A stretch of DNA of 64,000 nt from Gnetum montanum (taxonomy: Eukaryota > Streptophyta > Gnetopsida > Gnetales > Gnetaceae): positions 977,263 to 1,041,262 of the forward strand of contig MNCI01014774.1 of assembly GCA_015680685.1 (NCBI GenBank), in the 5' to 3' direction. The notes beneath the pieces were generated by a model, which saw only the letters and a list, made by a program, of their open reading frames with translations, did no database searches and was not told the DNA's origin. Below, piece by piece: positions 24,760 to 37,110 of the stretch (position 1 is the stretch's first letter; every line of letters starts with the position of its first letter). The translations under genes were made by a program, and so were the position numbers.

Positions 24760-26667
24760 TATTAGTTAGTTAATCTGATCAGAGTATCAGACATCATAGG
24801 TATTGCTAGATTCTCATTTAGCTTTGCAGCTTAGAATTGCAACCTGGCAGAATTCCATACTCATGTTGAGCATCGGATGAGAGCCAAAAGCTTTATAGTT
24901 CCGGGCATGTTACTAGGTTTTAATGAAACTCTTATTTTTCATCGTTTCAATGGTCTCTGCAATTGAAGATCCCATGCATCTCTATCTAGAATAAACTGGA
25001 TGTTTCTGAAACATGGGTAATCATGAGGCAAGCTTTTAGTTATTAGAAACAACATTGGCCTATACGGAAATCATGTCAGTTTCCAAACCTTTACAACCGA
25101 AATTCCTTTTGCTCTTCATCTTTCTGGCATCAGAAGAGAAACTTGAGGAACAGGAACACAAGGAACTTAAACCCATTGACATCGAGCAGAGTTAGATTAT
25201 TATGATAGCCGGGTAACAATCCGGTGTGTTTCTGCTTCCTCTTATTAACCAAAAGGCTCCTCAGTTGCTAGACGCAAAGAACAAAGTCACTGCTGCAGAG
25301 CATGTGTTATCCAATCGAGGTAATCCAGACGATCTAACAGTGATGTTCTTTGAGATTGAATCCTCCCTGCGCATTTCAGCCAGCCGGCAACCTTAGCGAA
25401 GCTTAATAGATAATAAACCTAGTATAATTTCAAGTCTTGCTATATATATGCATATATATACCATGCAAGCTCTCGGTACAACAATTTCAGCTACTACCAT
25501 CGAAAATGCAATCTCCAAATACAAAAAATTTATCTACGTTGACGGTCTCTCAAAATATCGAAATTCTTTACATAACTCTCTCAATATGTTCAATCTGTTA
25601 GGTCTTAAGCTGAAATTTGCGGCAAATAATGGAAGAGAAATATGAAGTGTAGGTTTTTCATAACTTGACAAAATCCCCGCCCGCCCTTTCATACAGTACT
25701 CCCAATGTCATGCCAAAGAAGATTTATGCCATTATCGAGTATCTCAACTTACCATAATGCATCGACAAATTTGTCTGTACAAAGTATCTCAACAAATTCA
25801 TCGTGTTACTGTCAAACACTGCACCAGAAGAATAATTTGGATGAAATATCGCTTAGATAACTTGGAACCTGCCACATACACAATTGTACAGCTTCGTTAG
25901 GATTTCCGAAGTGAATTTTACCTGTAACACCAGTATAAGATAGTGCACAAGTATGATTCATTTTTTTAAAAAGTTAAATAGGCTTTTCTAGCTTCCAAAT
26001 AATCAACTATTAATTGTTTGAAGAAAGCAATGTTCCACAATTATAAACAACAATTTAAATATGACTATCTGAAATTTTGTTCTTTACCTCGTGAAACCAT
26101 TACTTTCTAATGATGTTTAGAATCTTCATTAGACTCATTATGTGCTTTAACCTGTGCACATAGATTTTATTTTATTTTACTGTAAATAAACATCCTTAAT
26201 TTATAGCAAAACAATTATCTTTGAAACGTCAGGGATAGAACAGTGTCGCATGGTTACAGCTTTTAACTGATACTGCTCAAAACACAATCATTTGTAGTGA
26301 ACAAATACGATTAATCTACCCCAAACTGGCGGTTTAGACACCAGGAAAAAAAATATTACAAGGCTATTAAAAGCCAGAAGAAAAGTTAAGCCATCGAAGA
26401 CAGCAAAGAGCGAAGAAACTACTGAGAATGCAGTATTCGAACAGCATAACATACAAGAATGCCTTGAAGGGCATGATAAATATCCTCCAAGAATTCTGAA
26501 AAGCACTAAATGGATTCTATACAACTCATTTATCAATGAGATGATCTAAGATCGCTAATTTCATGGCAAAGATGCTCTTTACTTCGCCACATAATGACCT
26601 AGAATTCTGGTAGCATTTTATCTTGCCTCCATTAAACACCTTAAGAGCAAGCAGAAACAATCAATAA
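24760..26667. other. Intergenic DNA between two convergent genes
   Basis: The TMKL1-like gene (plus) and RNR1 (minus) converge here, so both 3' UTRs lie in this stretch. I see no open frame with family resemblance and no repeat. AATAAA-like hexamers are common in the AT-rich sequence and none can be singled out. Confidence 0.4.
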
Positions 26668-29600
26668 TCAACTTCCGCAGGCTAAGCATTCATCCCTGTT
26701 CTCCAGAGAACAGACCATTTGAGCCATTTTAGTTTCAGCATCTTTAACCTCTGGTTCGGAAGTTTCCTGCGTCCATGCATAAAAAGTAATCAAAATGAAG
26801 TTAATAGTGACAAATCAAGCAACAAAATTCTTAACGAATCTTTTAACAATTAGCTTGGAAATTTTGCTTCCTATGTACCTTGAGGGCAGTTGTATCTACT
26901 GTGAATTTTATAGCGTCAGCTGCAGCTCTTGTTCGCAAATAATACATTCCAGTTTTCAGACCCTGTTAATTTACATTTAGTGCGTCTCAAGTCAGAAGAG
27001 AATAATATAATGTCAAAGTTCTTTGAAATTTCCATGCACAGATGAAAAGTATTTACCTTTGACCATGCATAGAAGTGCAGCGATGTTAACTTTCCAAAGT
27101 TTGGCTGATCCATGTGAATATTTAAGCTTTGACTTTGATCAATATAGCAGCCACGATCAGCCGCCATGTCAACAATGGTTTTTTGTTTGATCTCCCAAAC
27201 AGTCCTGCACATTCAGTGAATCCAATATGAGACCAAGATACACGATTCTTCCATGTGAAACAACAGACAGACCAGAAAATCAAATCAAAACCTGTAAATA
27301 GCCTTTAGGTCACTCGGAATCTCCTTGATGTTCTGAACCGAACCGTTATGGTATATGACTTTATTCTTCAATGCAGGAGACCACAGTCCCAATTCCGTTA
27401 GGTCATGAAGAAGGTGTTTGTTCACAACCACAAACTCACCACTGCCAATTTCAAATGCATCAAAACGCATTTTAAATTTTGTAAATAATTACATAATCAT
27501 ACATACAACTGCAATACAGAAAATACCACAAATGATTACCTTAGCACCCTTCTGCTATAAATGTTTGATGTATAAGGTTCAAAGCACTCGTTGTTACCAA
27601 GAATCTGACTTGTGGATGCAGTTGGCATAGGAGCAATCAACAATGAGTTGCGAGCCCCATGTTTTGCAACTGATTCTCGCAAGCTAGACCAGTCCCAACG
27701 GTTTGAAGGTATTACACCCCACATATCTGGTTGCAATATACCCTGAAATATCACCATAAGTTGCCACATTCAGATATACCAAAGTACAACTTCAGCTAAA
27801 TAGAACATAAATTCAGTTAACATATAATGCAAAATGTTATGGAAGCTACCTTGCTCAGAGGGCTACCAGCATACGTTTCATAAGGACCTTCTTTACTTGC
27901 AAGTTCAGCTGAACATTTCAGAGCATGGTAATAAATCGTTTCAAATATGTCTCTGTTCAATTGCTGTGCCTGCAACAGTTTAACATAAACATGCATTATT
28001 TATATATGATAAAAGCAAAACCAAATCAAGGACAAAAAAGTACAAGTCTACTTTTTAAACTTCTTTCAAACCTCTTGTGAATCAAATGGCATGCCTAACA
28101 GAATGAAAGCATCAGCAAGTCCCTGGACACCTATGCCAATTGGTCTATGACGCATATTTGACCTCCTTGCAGTTTCCACAGGATAGTAATTCACATCTAT
28201 TATCTTGTTCAGGTTTTCAGTTACTGTTGCTGCTACCTGCTTCAACAAATGTAGCCTTATACATACAGATACATCACAGAGAGAGAACATTACAAATAAA
28301 TAGGAAAAAAACACTTAATAACAGAAACAATTACCTCTGCTAACTTATCAAAATCAAAATATCGATTTTTCCAACCCCTGCTGCCAACTAACTTAGAGGG
28401 TTGCGACTCAGGTAGTACACCCTGGTGAAGCAAAAATGATATTTGTTCAACTTTGGCAAACTTTATGAAGAAAAAAATGCTATTTATTTGTATATACCTT
28501 CTCCCTCACAAATCTTGGAAGAGCAATTGATGCCAAGTTACAGACAGCCGTTTCAGTGGGACTTGTATACTCAACAATTTCGGTGCACAAGTTTGAGGAC
28601 TTGATGGTACCAAGATTCTGCTGATTACTTTTCCTGTTACAGGAATCCTGCACATAATGAAACATGTACATCATTTCACAGGACATTCTGAATATATCTA
28701 ATATCATGGCAATTTCACTAAATTGCGCTCTTCTTTATCAAAAGAAAAGTGTATTACTTTGAAGACCATATATGGGGTGCCAGTTTCTATCTGAGATTCC
28801 AGAATAGCAAACCAAAGCTTTTGTGCCTGGACAACCTTCCTAGCTTTGCCCTGAATCATGAAAAGATACAGTTATGCCTACCCAATCCAGACATCAATCA
28901 GAACATCATCATCACTCTAACCTTATCCCAACAAATTAACTAAAACATAGAAGTTGAAAAATAAGAGTAAAGAAGAAACATGCCTCTTGTTCATATTTAA
29001 TGTACAATTCCTCGAACTGATCACCCCAGCAATCAGCAAGTCCACGTGCTTCATTGGGACAAAATAGAGACCAAGTAGAGTTCTCCTGTACTCGTTTCAT
29101 AAAAAGATCTGGCACCCATAGGGCATAGAACAGATCACGTGCTCTATTTTCCTCCTACATATGAGCAACATTACTAGCTATCAGAATTCAGGGTGACTGA
29201 AAAAGCACACACCAGATGTTCTTTAAATCTAGAAATGCAGAAACAAAATGAATCTCTGAAAGATGATTACACAGGAACCCAACTGCTATATTTATAACAA
29301 AGACAAGTGACATACCTTTCCATGATTTTTTCTCAATTCCAGGAACTCAAAAACATCAGCATGCCATGGCTCCAAGTACATGGCAAATGCACCTACAATA
29401 AAAAGCCAATACATACAAGGATCAGTCATGAGTACTAAAAGCCCATGATCACCATATCCATGCAGCATCATTACCTTTTCTTTTGCCACCACCTTGATCA
29501 ACATATCTTGCAGTATCATTGAATACACGCAACATTGGAACAATGCCATTTGATGCTCCATTGGTCCCCCGAATGTAGCTTCCAGTAGCACGAATACAAT

Positions 29601-30979
29601 GGATAGACACACCCAGCCCTCCAGCCAACTTACTGATTATGGCACATTCCTTGAGGGTATCATAAATTCCTTCAATGCTATCATCTTTCATGCAGACAAG
29701 AAAGCAGCTGCTCAACTGTCATATACCAGAACCATTCCCAACAGTTAAATTTAACAATGCAATTAGTTACATCAACATTCAAAATGAAGCCAAAACAGGG
29801 AAAATGCTTGCACAACTAACAAAACCTGTGGTCTTGGTGTTCCAGCATTGAAAAGTGTTGGAGAAGCATGGGTAAACCATCGTTGTGACATCAGGTGGTA
29901 GGTTTTGAGAGCTGAGTCAATGTCATTTTTATGAATTCCAACTGCAACTCGCATCAACATATGTTGTGGCCTTTCTACAACAACACCGTTATTTCTCAAC
30001 AAGTAAGACCGCTCTAAGGTCTTGAACCCAAAATAGTCATAGTCAAAGTCTCTATCATAAATAATCTCACTGTCCAAGCGAGCTGCATTCTGATCATCAA
30101 AGAGTGAAAACCATCAGGAAAACCTATGCATTAGCTAACCTATGACAATTGAATGATGAGAACTGACTATATGACTCTCCTAATGAATTCACTAAACATT
30201 GCAACAGATTTTTCTACTTCTTATCACAAATAGTAACCATGTCAGCATGTGTAATTAACAAGTATAAAGGCAATTGAAGTTCCTTCTACCAATCTTAACT
30301 ACTAGAAAAACTATGTTGCTGTCATACATACATTCATAATGATCTCATAAACATCATCTGCTACCAAAGGAGCAGGCAATCCCGATCTCAAGTTTACATG
30401 AGCATACATCTCCTTTACCCTGCATGACAGATCACATTATCAATCAGGACATAACCACACCGAGATCAAAGAACCGCATCCTACAAATATACTACAAAAA
30501 TCTAGATAAACCAATATATCCTGCCTGCCACTTTAGCAATGCCATTTCTACTATAAACAATATGTTTCCAAAAGAAAAAAAAAAAGCCTTACGTCTCAGA
30601 GAAAGACTTCTTGGTGTTCTTATGGAGATTTGAAACTGTGATTCGTGCAGCCAACTACAACGCAATAAAACATCAAAACTCTATAATCACATACCATGGA
30701 CTTGGATGAAAATAATCAACAAAGGCAAGGGCAGAAAGGATCATAAGTTACCTGAGCATAATCAGGATGGTTTGCAGTCATAGCAGCTGCCGTTTCAGCT
30801 GCAAGTTCATCCAACTGGCTTGTAGTAACCCCTTTATATACCCCAGCACACACCTTCTGTGACACCATAACGGGATCACAGTGTTCCATATTAAGGCCAT
30901 AGCTCAACTTCTTCAACCTTGCCGTGATCTTGTCAAAGTGAACCGACTCTTGTCTCCCGTCTCTCTTTATGACATACAT
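26668..30979 (-). CDS. RNR1: Ribonucleoside-diphosphate reductase large subunit (class I)
   Basis: Seventeen exons close in frame (2430 nt, 809 aa): 30752-30979, 30593-30654, 30332-30419, 29826-30089, 29475-29715, 29316-29392, 28984-29154, 28758-28850, 28498-28647, 28335-28421, 28072-28236, 27850-27969, 27540-27742, 27292-27441, 27057-27204, 26879-26962, 26668-26766. The enzyme reduces NDPs to dNDPs with the R2 subunit in the cytosol. Seen: ATP cone (1 to about 90); active-site Cys218 and Cys444; Asn427, radical Cys429 and Glu431 in NLCTE; the radical-transfer pair Tyr756-Tyr757; and the C-terminal CLACGS with the shuttle pair Cys804/Cys807. The sequence is close to plant RNR1 throughout. Start is the ATG at 30979; an in-frame GTG two codons earlier is not needed. 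The intron after exon 7 appears to begin with GC. No damage seen; probably functional. Confidence 0.96.
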
Positions 30980-30988
30980 TTTCACTGG

Positions 30989-31536
30989 CTAAAAACCAAT
31001 CCCGACAACTAAAGAGCTGCATCAAACAAATAAAAATTTACATGCCAAATTATTTTCCTGCAAATCAACATCTCCAAGTCCAAATCAAAAATCGTCCTGC
31101 ATTGATACAGAAAGCGGCCAGGCAACCGCAAAACATGTGGAGTAAGATCCACTATATTTGACATCTTCTATCCAAACACATGATTCAACACTGTACTCTA
31201 TAAAATAAAACTTAAAAACAAAAAAACACATCGCTCAAATCCCAGTTGCTTGCGGCCGGTAGAATGACCGTTTCGTAAAACTATTTCAACAAAAACCAGA
31301 GGCAAGTACCACGGAGGCCATTCGAAGCATCACAAGAAAAAAACTGCAATATCTTTGTCAGCCAAAAGATGGCCCTCAAAACCGATTCCAGAGCTAAATG
31401 CTAAAACCCTATAAATCCCAGCTGAGGTAAACTACAGAAGCTAGTATATCATCAAACACATGATGCCATTGCATCAACAACAACAACAACAGAACCAAAA
31501 TAACAACAAAATTAATCCAGAACAAAAATAACTTAC
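30989..31536 (-). other. Possible 5' UTR intron of RNR1
   Basis: On the minus strand a good donor (TTCT/GTAAGTTATT) lies at 31536 and a pyrimidine-rich acceptor (GGTTTTTAG/CCAGTG) ends at 30989, ten bases before the start codon. Together they would remove 548 bp of AT-rich leader. This is inferred from splice-site quality alone. Confidence 0.4.
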
Positions 31537-31611
31537 AGAACCCAGAGGCCAGAAGACTTCTTTTGGAAGCGGATGAACTCAAACGTATGGGAGCAGAGAC
31601 AGAACCCTGGG

Positions 31612-31697
31612 CGTTTTAAAAACCGTATTCAAAATCTGGAGAAGACTCCGAAATGGGGGTTTCCCTCCAAGCAAAACATGAAAAAGTTCCCGCCAAT
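31612..31697 (-). promoter_or_regulatory. Candidate RNR1 promoter: TATA-like box, E2F-like site, CCAAT box
   Basis: Read towards the gene, the plus strand TTCCCGCC at 31687-31694 is an E2F-type element. It overlaps CCAAT at 31693-31697, and a TATA-like TTTTTAAAAC lies about 70 bp downstream at 31612-31622. E2F control of RNR genes at the G1/S transition is established in plants and animals, so the arrangement fits this gene. Binding is not shown by sequence alone. Confidence 0.5.
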
Positions 31698-32094
31698 GGC
31701 AAATGCAGCGGTAGTTGAATTGGAATTTGGAATTTGGAAATTGATGAGCCAAACACAAGAGAAGAGAAAAGATAAGGTCTGTGCGTCCACGGTTAGTTGG
31801 CTATCTTTCTCTCTCTGTCTGTGGCTTTCTCTTTGCACGAGGAGAGGTAAGTGGGTAAGACGGTGCTTACATTAATTTATAGGCAAAACTTTGACATATG
31901 TGCATTTGCAGGAAAATGGTCACTTTGCGGTCATGTAATTGTTTACGTGCTGCTTACTTTTATTGGTGTACTTGGTTGAATGCATGGTCTCTTTCAATCT
32001 TAACATTGTATATAAGCATAACTATCTTCATTGTGAGGTTCAAAGCTCATTTCAGCAAGGCAAGGTTTTATAATGGTTCAGTGGATAAGGGAAA

Positions 32095-32195
32095 GTTTAT
32101 CCTCATTCAAGTGTTTGTGCCTAGGCTCAAACCTAGGTCTTTTAATTTGAGAAATAAGCACCTTACCATCACTCTAAGTAATGGTCTCTAAAGTC
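32095..32195 (-). mobile_element. tRNA-derived SINE-like copy, minus strand
   Basis: Read on the minus strand, AGAGTGATGGTAAGGTGCTT (A box region) is followed after about 25 bases by AGGTTTGAGCCTAGGC, a good B box. It is the best-kept of three copies; the others are at 19040 and 59945. Confidence 0.6.
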
Positions 32196-32261
32196 TATCA
32201 AAATACTATGTTAGGTATATATTCTAAAGTACTTTTTCTCTTACTTTTTGATAAAAATTAA

Positions 32262-32590
32262 CAATGAAGTGTTAGCCTAGTGGTAAGACTCTTGATTTGA
32301 AAGCTATAAATTATGGGTTTGATTTTGATGAGCTTGGACTATATATCTTAGGATGTATCTATATTATAATTATTTTAGGGTTCCAACACTCCCCCTCCCC
32401 TTCTCCCCCACTCCCTACCTCTTGCTTTTCTATAGAAATCTAACATTATATTTTAGTTATGCTCCATTAACCATTGTTTGCTTTCATTATCACTGTAATT
32501 GCATGTCGCTTAATAAGAAAGTATATTATTACCTTGACCTAGCTAACCCCATTTTGTTAGGACAAGGCTAGGGATGATGATTTTGATTAC
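32262..32590 (+). mobile_element. SINE with tRNA head and RTE-like 3' end
   Basis: The head has an A box (TTAGCCTAGTGGTAAGACTC) and a B box (GGGTTTGATTTTG) at tRNA-like spacing. The tail at 32538-32590 reads CTAGCTAACCCCATTTTGTT then AGGACAAGGCTAGGGATGATGA, matching the RTE LINE end at 18971 and 50391. This is the layout of Au-type plant SINEs, which borrow RTE machinery. A polypyrimidine stretch (ACTCCCCCTCCCC) sits in the body at about 32388. Confidence 0.65.
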
Positions 32591-32989
32591 CTTAACCCTT
32601 CAAAATTTAAGTTCAAGGATGTTAAAAGTAATGCAAATGTTGTTATGGCTAGAATCATTCTTCCTCCTAATAATTAATTTTCTTCTCTTGATTTTTCAAA
32701 GGATTGTTTCAATTATAAATATGTACATAAGTAGATATCCCTAAAATTTGAAAGTGATTTGCTCTCCTTGTTGTTTTTCCTATTTACTACTTAGTATTGA
32801 ACATATATTGTACCCTGAAGTTTTTTTTATTATTAATATTATTTTTTAGGTTCGACAACCCCCATCCCATTTCCTTGACCCTTCACCCTCTAGTGTTGAT
32901 CTAATTCAACCCTTTTTATTTGCCCCATCATCAACCATTATTTACTCTCATAGTTAATAGTTCTAACATTCTTACGTTTGTGCTTTACT

Positions 32990-33065
32990 AGTGATTAGTG
33001 GCTTAAGTGGTTGGCTCATTGTCAAGTAAAAGGTTTTTAGTTCGAATCATACTCAATGCGTCCTT
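32990..33065 (+). mobile_element. Partial tRNA-like SINE head
   Basis: GTGGCTTAAGTGGTTGGCTC followed by TTTTTAGTTCGAATCATAC gives an A-box and B-box pair at tRNA-like spacing. The 3' boundary is not visible. It lies downstream of a body segment (about 32840-32950) resembling that of the SINE at 32262. Confidence 0.4.
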
Positions 33066-33680
33066 GTATTGTGATATACTTCTTCTAATGTGTCTTATTG
33101 GCCATATGTCTCAAGGTATACAAATAGTCAAATTGTTTCAATTTCGACACCCTCCTACATTGGTACTTAAGTATCAATCTAGTTCTATCCCATTTATTTA
33201 TACCTTACATGATCATGATTATGAAGTTAAGATATATTGCTTAAGGTCACATATTTGTAGTTGCATGAGAAAAACTCTTGAAATCAGATCCATGCCAATA
33301 ATGTTTCTATATCAAATTTATCTACTTACCTGCTTTGGTTATAAAGTAACTTTGATATAATTTGAGAGTCTTCTTTAACTTTCTCAAATCACCTGATATT
33401 TAATCAATTTCTTTTTTTTATGTAATTTGCATAACCCCTACATATACAGTAAAGCAGAAATGACTTACTATAAAAGTATATTGCCACAGTGTTGTTCTTT
33501 TTTTATTTGTGCATGTGGATAAACAAACATTGGATTTGGTAATGCAATCCTAATTTAACAACAAGGTAGATGTGACTCACTAAACAATAGTATTTACTCC
33601 TTTAAATTTAATTAGGGGTTTTTATAAACAAAGCTATGATTATATGTACCTCCAACCCATATAAAACTTAAGTAAAACAT

Positions 33681-33725
33681 CAACATCATCATCATCCTAG
33701 CCTTATCTACATCGGTTCATGGGTT
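33681..33725 (-). mobile_element. RTE/SINE 3' tail, minus strand
   Basis: Read on the minus strand: GATGTAGATAAGGCTAGGATG followed by further GATs, a decayed copy of the RTE-type end seen three times elsewhere in the window. Only the tail is recognisable. Confidence 0.5.
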
Positions 33726-34532
33726 CATTCATGTACATTCCATGACCATCTTGACCATGCTTATGTTTGTCTCTAGGTTCCATCCCTACTTGCCAATGGG
33801 TGTCCACTAGTAGGTAGAAATGGGACCTAGTGACACATGTTTAAATAAAAAAAATTTATGTGTAAATCAACTTGGGTAGAACAATTGTACATAATTGCAA
33901 TAATAAGTGCAAGGTTGAGTGTTTGATTCTTTTTTTATTATTATTACAAATTCCATATCTATTATCACATATACTTTAGAATTTTTTCCCCACATGGAGA
34001 CATTGGAGTAATTCATATGGACATGTATGTATGCCATGCAAACTCTCATATACCATGCATCTGCCACATAATAGATGTGGATCAGTATATAGTTTGTCGA
34101 GTAAGTTACATGAGTTATCTTTTGTGATTTGCTTCTATGAAGAGTTAGATCTTTGTTTATTTGTAAGTTCTTCAAAGCATTTCAATTATTTTTCTCATGT
34201 CTTTTTTTTTTTGATATTTCATGAAAAAAGAAAATAGTATTATTGATTGGCTTCAGTGACATGGTAGCTAATATATTGCTAATGCAAAGTTGGAACTAAT
34301 GTATTGCTAAGCCAATAATGTTGTGTCGTAAATGCAACATCTCTTGGTAAGTTTTGCCTATAAATACATACTCACCAATTGCATTTATGGCACCATTTGA
34401 TCACCAAGTAGCTAGATTCTATTATGTTCATTTATCACTCTCTACGTTAGATAGCAAGTGCCTATTGTGTGAATAAAATTTAATTGTCTTGTGTCTTTAT
34501 TCAAGTGAATTGTATTTAAACACATTCATTAT

Positions 34533-35402
34533 TGATGAGTCATGAATCTATCAGCCTCAATATTGAATACCCAATATCAAAGCCCTAATATTAGATAGTG
34601 TTGTCAAATATCCGATATCGCTTCCTCTGTGCTAGCCTGTAAATACAACACTTGGGTGCACAGTTGAGATATAGAAAAGAATAGTTTTAGTTCTCAAATT
34701 TTGATAGTTTTTCTTAGATTTATGAATTCAAGTTCTATTATTCTCTGGTTCATGCTCGTAGTGTAATGTTTGTAATTGTACGACACATTTGTTCAAGTGT
34801 GACATACTTGGACATGTTACATAACTAGAAATAAAGATCGAGATTACTTCCATCATTGTTGCATTCACTTAGATTTATTATTGATTTAATTGTTTAATTA
34901 TTTACTATTTTCTTTAGTCAATGTTTCCATTTATTGCTATTTACTATTCATGTTATTAAGTGAAATGAGTATGACTTAATCACAAGTGCTTAAGTGTAAG
35001 TGCTTGGTAATCTAGCAGTGTATTGTTTGGTGCACCCGGTGACATATGCTTGGCAATCACAATGGTAGTTATATGAAGTCAAAGGCATGTACAAATGATT
35101 GGAGACAGGTACTTATCGCACGTAGGCTAGTTTAGATATTCTTTCCATTGTTCGTTAGATTAGTTAATTCATCTCTTATCATCATTAGGAGCAGCATAGA
35201 ATTAGACAACATCATATGCCTCACTTTGGACTAAACCATATGTGACAAAGCTACCACTAGTCCAAGTGGGAAGATAGTGAACTATGATCAAAGCATAACA
35301 ATCTAGATCCCACAACTAGTTCCATTCATAGAATTCGATCGAATTGTGTGTGAATGCTTATGATTCGTATGGTTGGGCGTAGGGGTACCTCACTACTCAT
35401 CA
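34533..35402 (+). mobile_element. 5' LTR of the 8.9-kb element
   Basis: 870 bp, beginning TGATGAGT and ending ACTCATCA. Upstream of the TATA box (TGTAAATACAAC region, about 34640) are decayed palindromes of the AATATTGAATACCCAATATC kind and one intact GATATC (34615-34620). The R-U5 part continues to the block GATTCGTATGGTTGGGCGTA near the end. Confidence 0.8.
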
Positions 35403-36060
35403 TGATTAGTTACACCATACATGATTGCTATAAAGGTATTAACAATATATCCTTTAGAAAATATTAAATCACACACACCCTAAGCCAACAACAATGTCTC
35501 TTTAATAAGAAAGTGATAATGCACTATATAGAGAAAACATTCATTAGAAAACTAGTGAGATATATGGTGAGGAAAATTGGAATGACCAATCTTATGCAAG
35601 GGTTTCTTATGTTCATGACCACCCTAACAACACTCCAAGACTACATTCACCTAAGGCAAACAATCTTGGAGAAGATGATGTAAGTCCTAAACCAGGGGAG
35701 GCCTCAAGGCCTACGACCTCCTCGAAACCAATAAATGATGAATTAAGGAATCCTAGGGAACACCATAGAAGCCATGGCAATCCTTCCAATTCCTCTTCTT
35801 CCTCTTTCCTTTCAATGTATAGTTTTGATGAAGATGAACATAGGTATGAAGATAAAGCTCCACTAAAGGGTTGGCATAGAAACAAAAATCAAACCGACAA
35901 GAACACTCATAGTCATCAACATGAACATAGAAAAAATCATCATAATCAACCAAATAGAGATTTTCATCATAGCTTGTCTGATGATGATGAACCCTTTTTG
36001 GCCATTCAAAGCCTAATGCAGATCAAATAGGTAGTTAAGATATCTCACAAGCATTGCAAA

Positions 36061-37110
36061 GAGAGTTGCCTACCCAAGCTTGATATGAATAATATTCCTA
36101 AATTTGCAGGAGGCTATGATTTAGATCCACAACATCATTTACAAGCCTCTTATGATGCCTGTGTTTTCTACAACATTGAAAGTGGGTGGCAAAAGCTTAA
36201 GCTCTTTCCTAGGACACTAATTGATGAAGCCAAAGTGTGGTATAGATCATTAAAAACAAACTCAATCCAACGATGGTCCACAACGTTGGAACTCTTCAAT
36301 GAGAAATATCAAACCTATGCAAGGATGTCCAACTTGGGGAGATAGATCCAAGGATGGAAGCAAAAACTACGTGAACCCTTGAACATGGCCTTAGATAGAT
36401 ATTATTCTCTACTAAATAGATGCCTAGGCCATGGTTTCTATGAGGAAAGGTAATTGTTCCACATCATAGATGGGCTTTGTAATGAAACAAGGGGGACCCT
36501 TGGGATGTATGCCCTAGGGCAATTATACAAGCTACAAGTCCATCAAATCCAAGACCTGATCAAACATGTGGAAAAAGAAGAAGGAGAGATATGTAAATGG
36601 GAGAACGTCGAGAAATATTGGTGGGATCCAACTCTTCAACAAATGGAGGTTCATATCTACGATAAGAAGAAAGAGATCGCTCTCAATAAGGTGATTCTGC
36701 AACAAACCTTGTCGATATAGAACCTTATTGATGAACTTGAAGCAAAGTTTAATAGGATGTCGAAATGGATATATGAGAACATTATAGCTCTCGTTGAGAT
36801 GGTCAAGGAGAGGATCATGCAAAAAAAGCCAAGTGATTAGAATAAACAAAGGATATATAACCAAGAAATAGCCAGGAACACTTTTCAATAAACAAGAAAA
36901 ATGGTTGACAAAAGTGAGGCTATAGACTCAACCATAGGAGAAGATAATGGATGTGACATCTGCATATATGAACATCAAAAGGGCCATTTCCCAATCTCGT
37001 TGCATCTACATGAGTATTGGGTAGGTGCCTTAAATTAAAAGATTGTACAAACATACATGTCCAAGAGATTTCCTCTTCCACATGGTTATTATAGATAGCC
37101 CCACAACCAA
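36061..37110 (+). pseudogene. Gag-like ORF with in-frame stops
   Basis: One frame stays open from before MNNIPKFAGGYDLDPQHH to about 37110 except for seven stops (TAG or TAA only, no TGA). Each fits a Gln codon changed by C to T. The stretch WQKLKLFPRTLIDEAKVWYR, then W-S-x-x-x-E-L-F-x-x-K-Y, is the core of the retrotransposon gag (capsid) domain. A related gag lies on the minus strand at 2640-3600. Downstream, at 37194-37424, another frame is rich in Pro, His and Ser. No CCHC zinc knuckle was found. Confidence 0.75.

Larger units (their letters stand above)
31698..34532. other. SINE-rich intergenic region
   Basis: Between the RNR1 promoter and the LTR element lie several pol III-type repeat copies (32095-32195, 32262-32590, 32990-33065) and an RTE/SINE tail in the minus orientation at 33681-33725. 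No protein-coding frame with family resemblance is present. Confidence 0.5.

Noticed and set aside
25448-25645. 65-codon plus-strand frame
   Set aside because: AT-rich with no similarity to a known family and no supporting context.
30977-30985. GTG at 30985 as the RNR1 start
   Set aside because: The ATG at 30979 begins the MYVIKRDGR sequence typical of plant RNR1; a non-ATG start is unnecessary.
32262-33065. Functional tRNA genes
   Set aside because: A and B boxes are present, but no acceptor stem or cloverleaf can be formed, and the copies have SINE bodies or tails.
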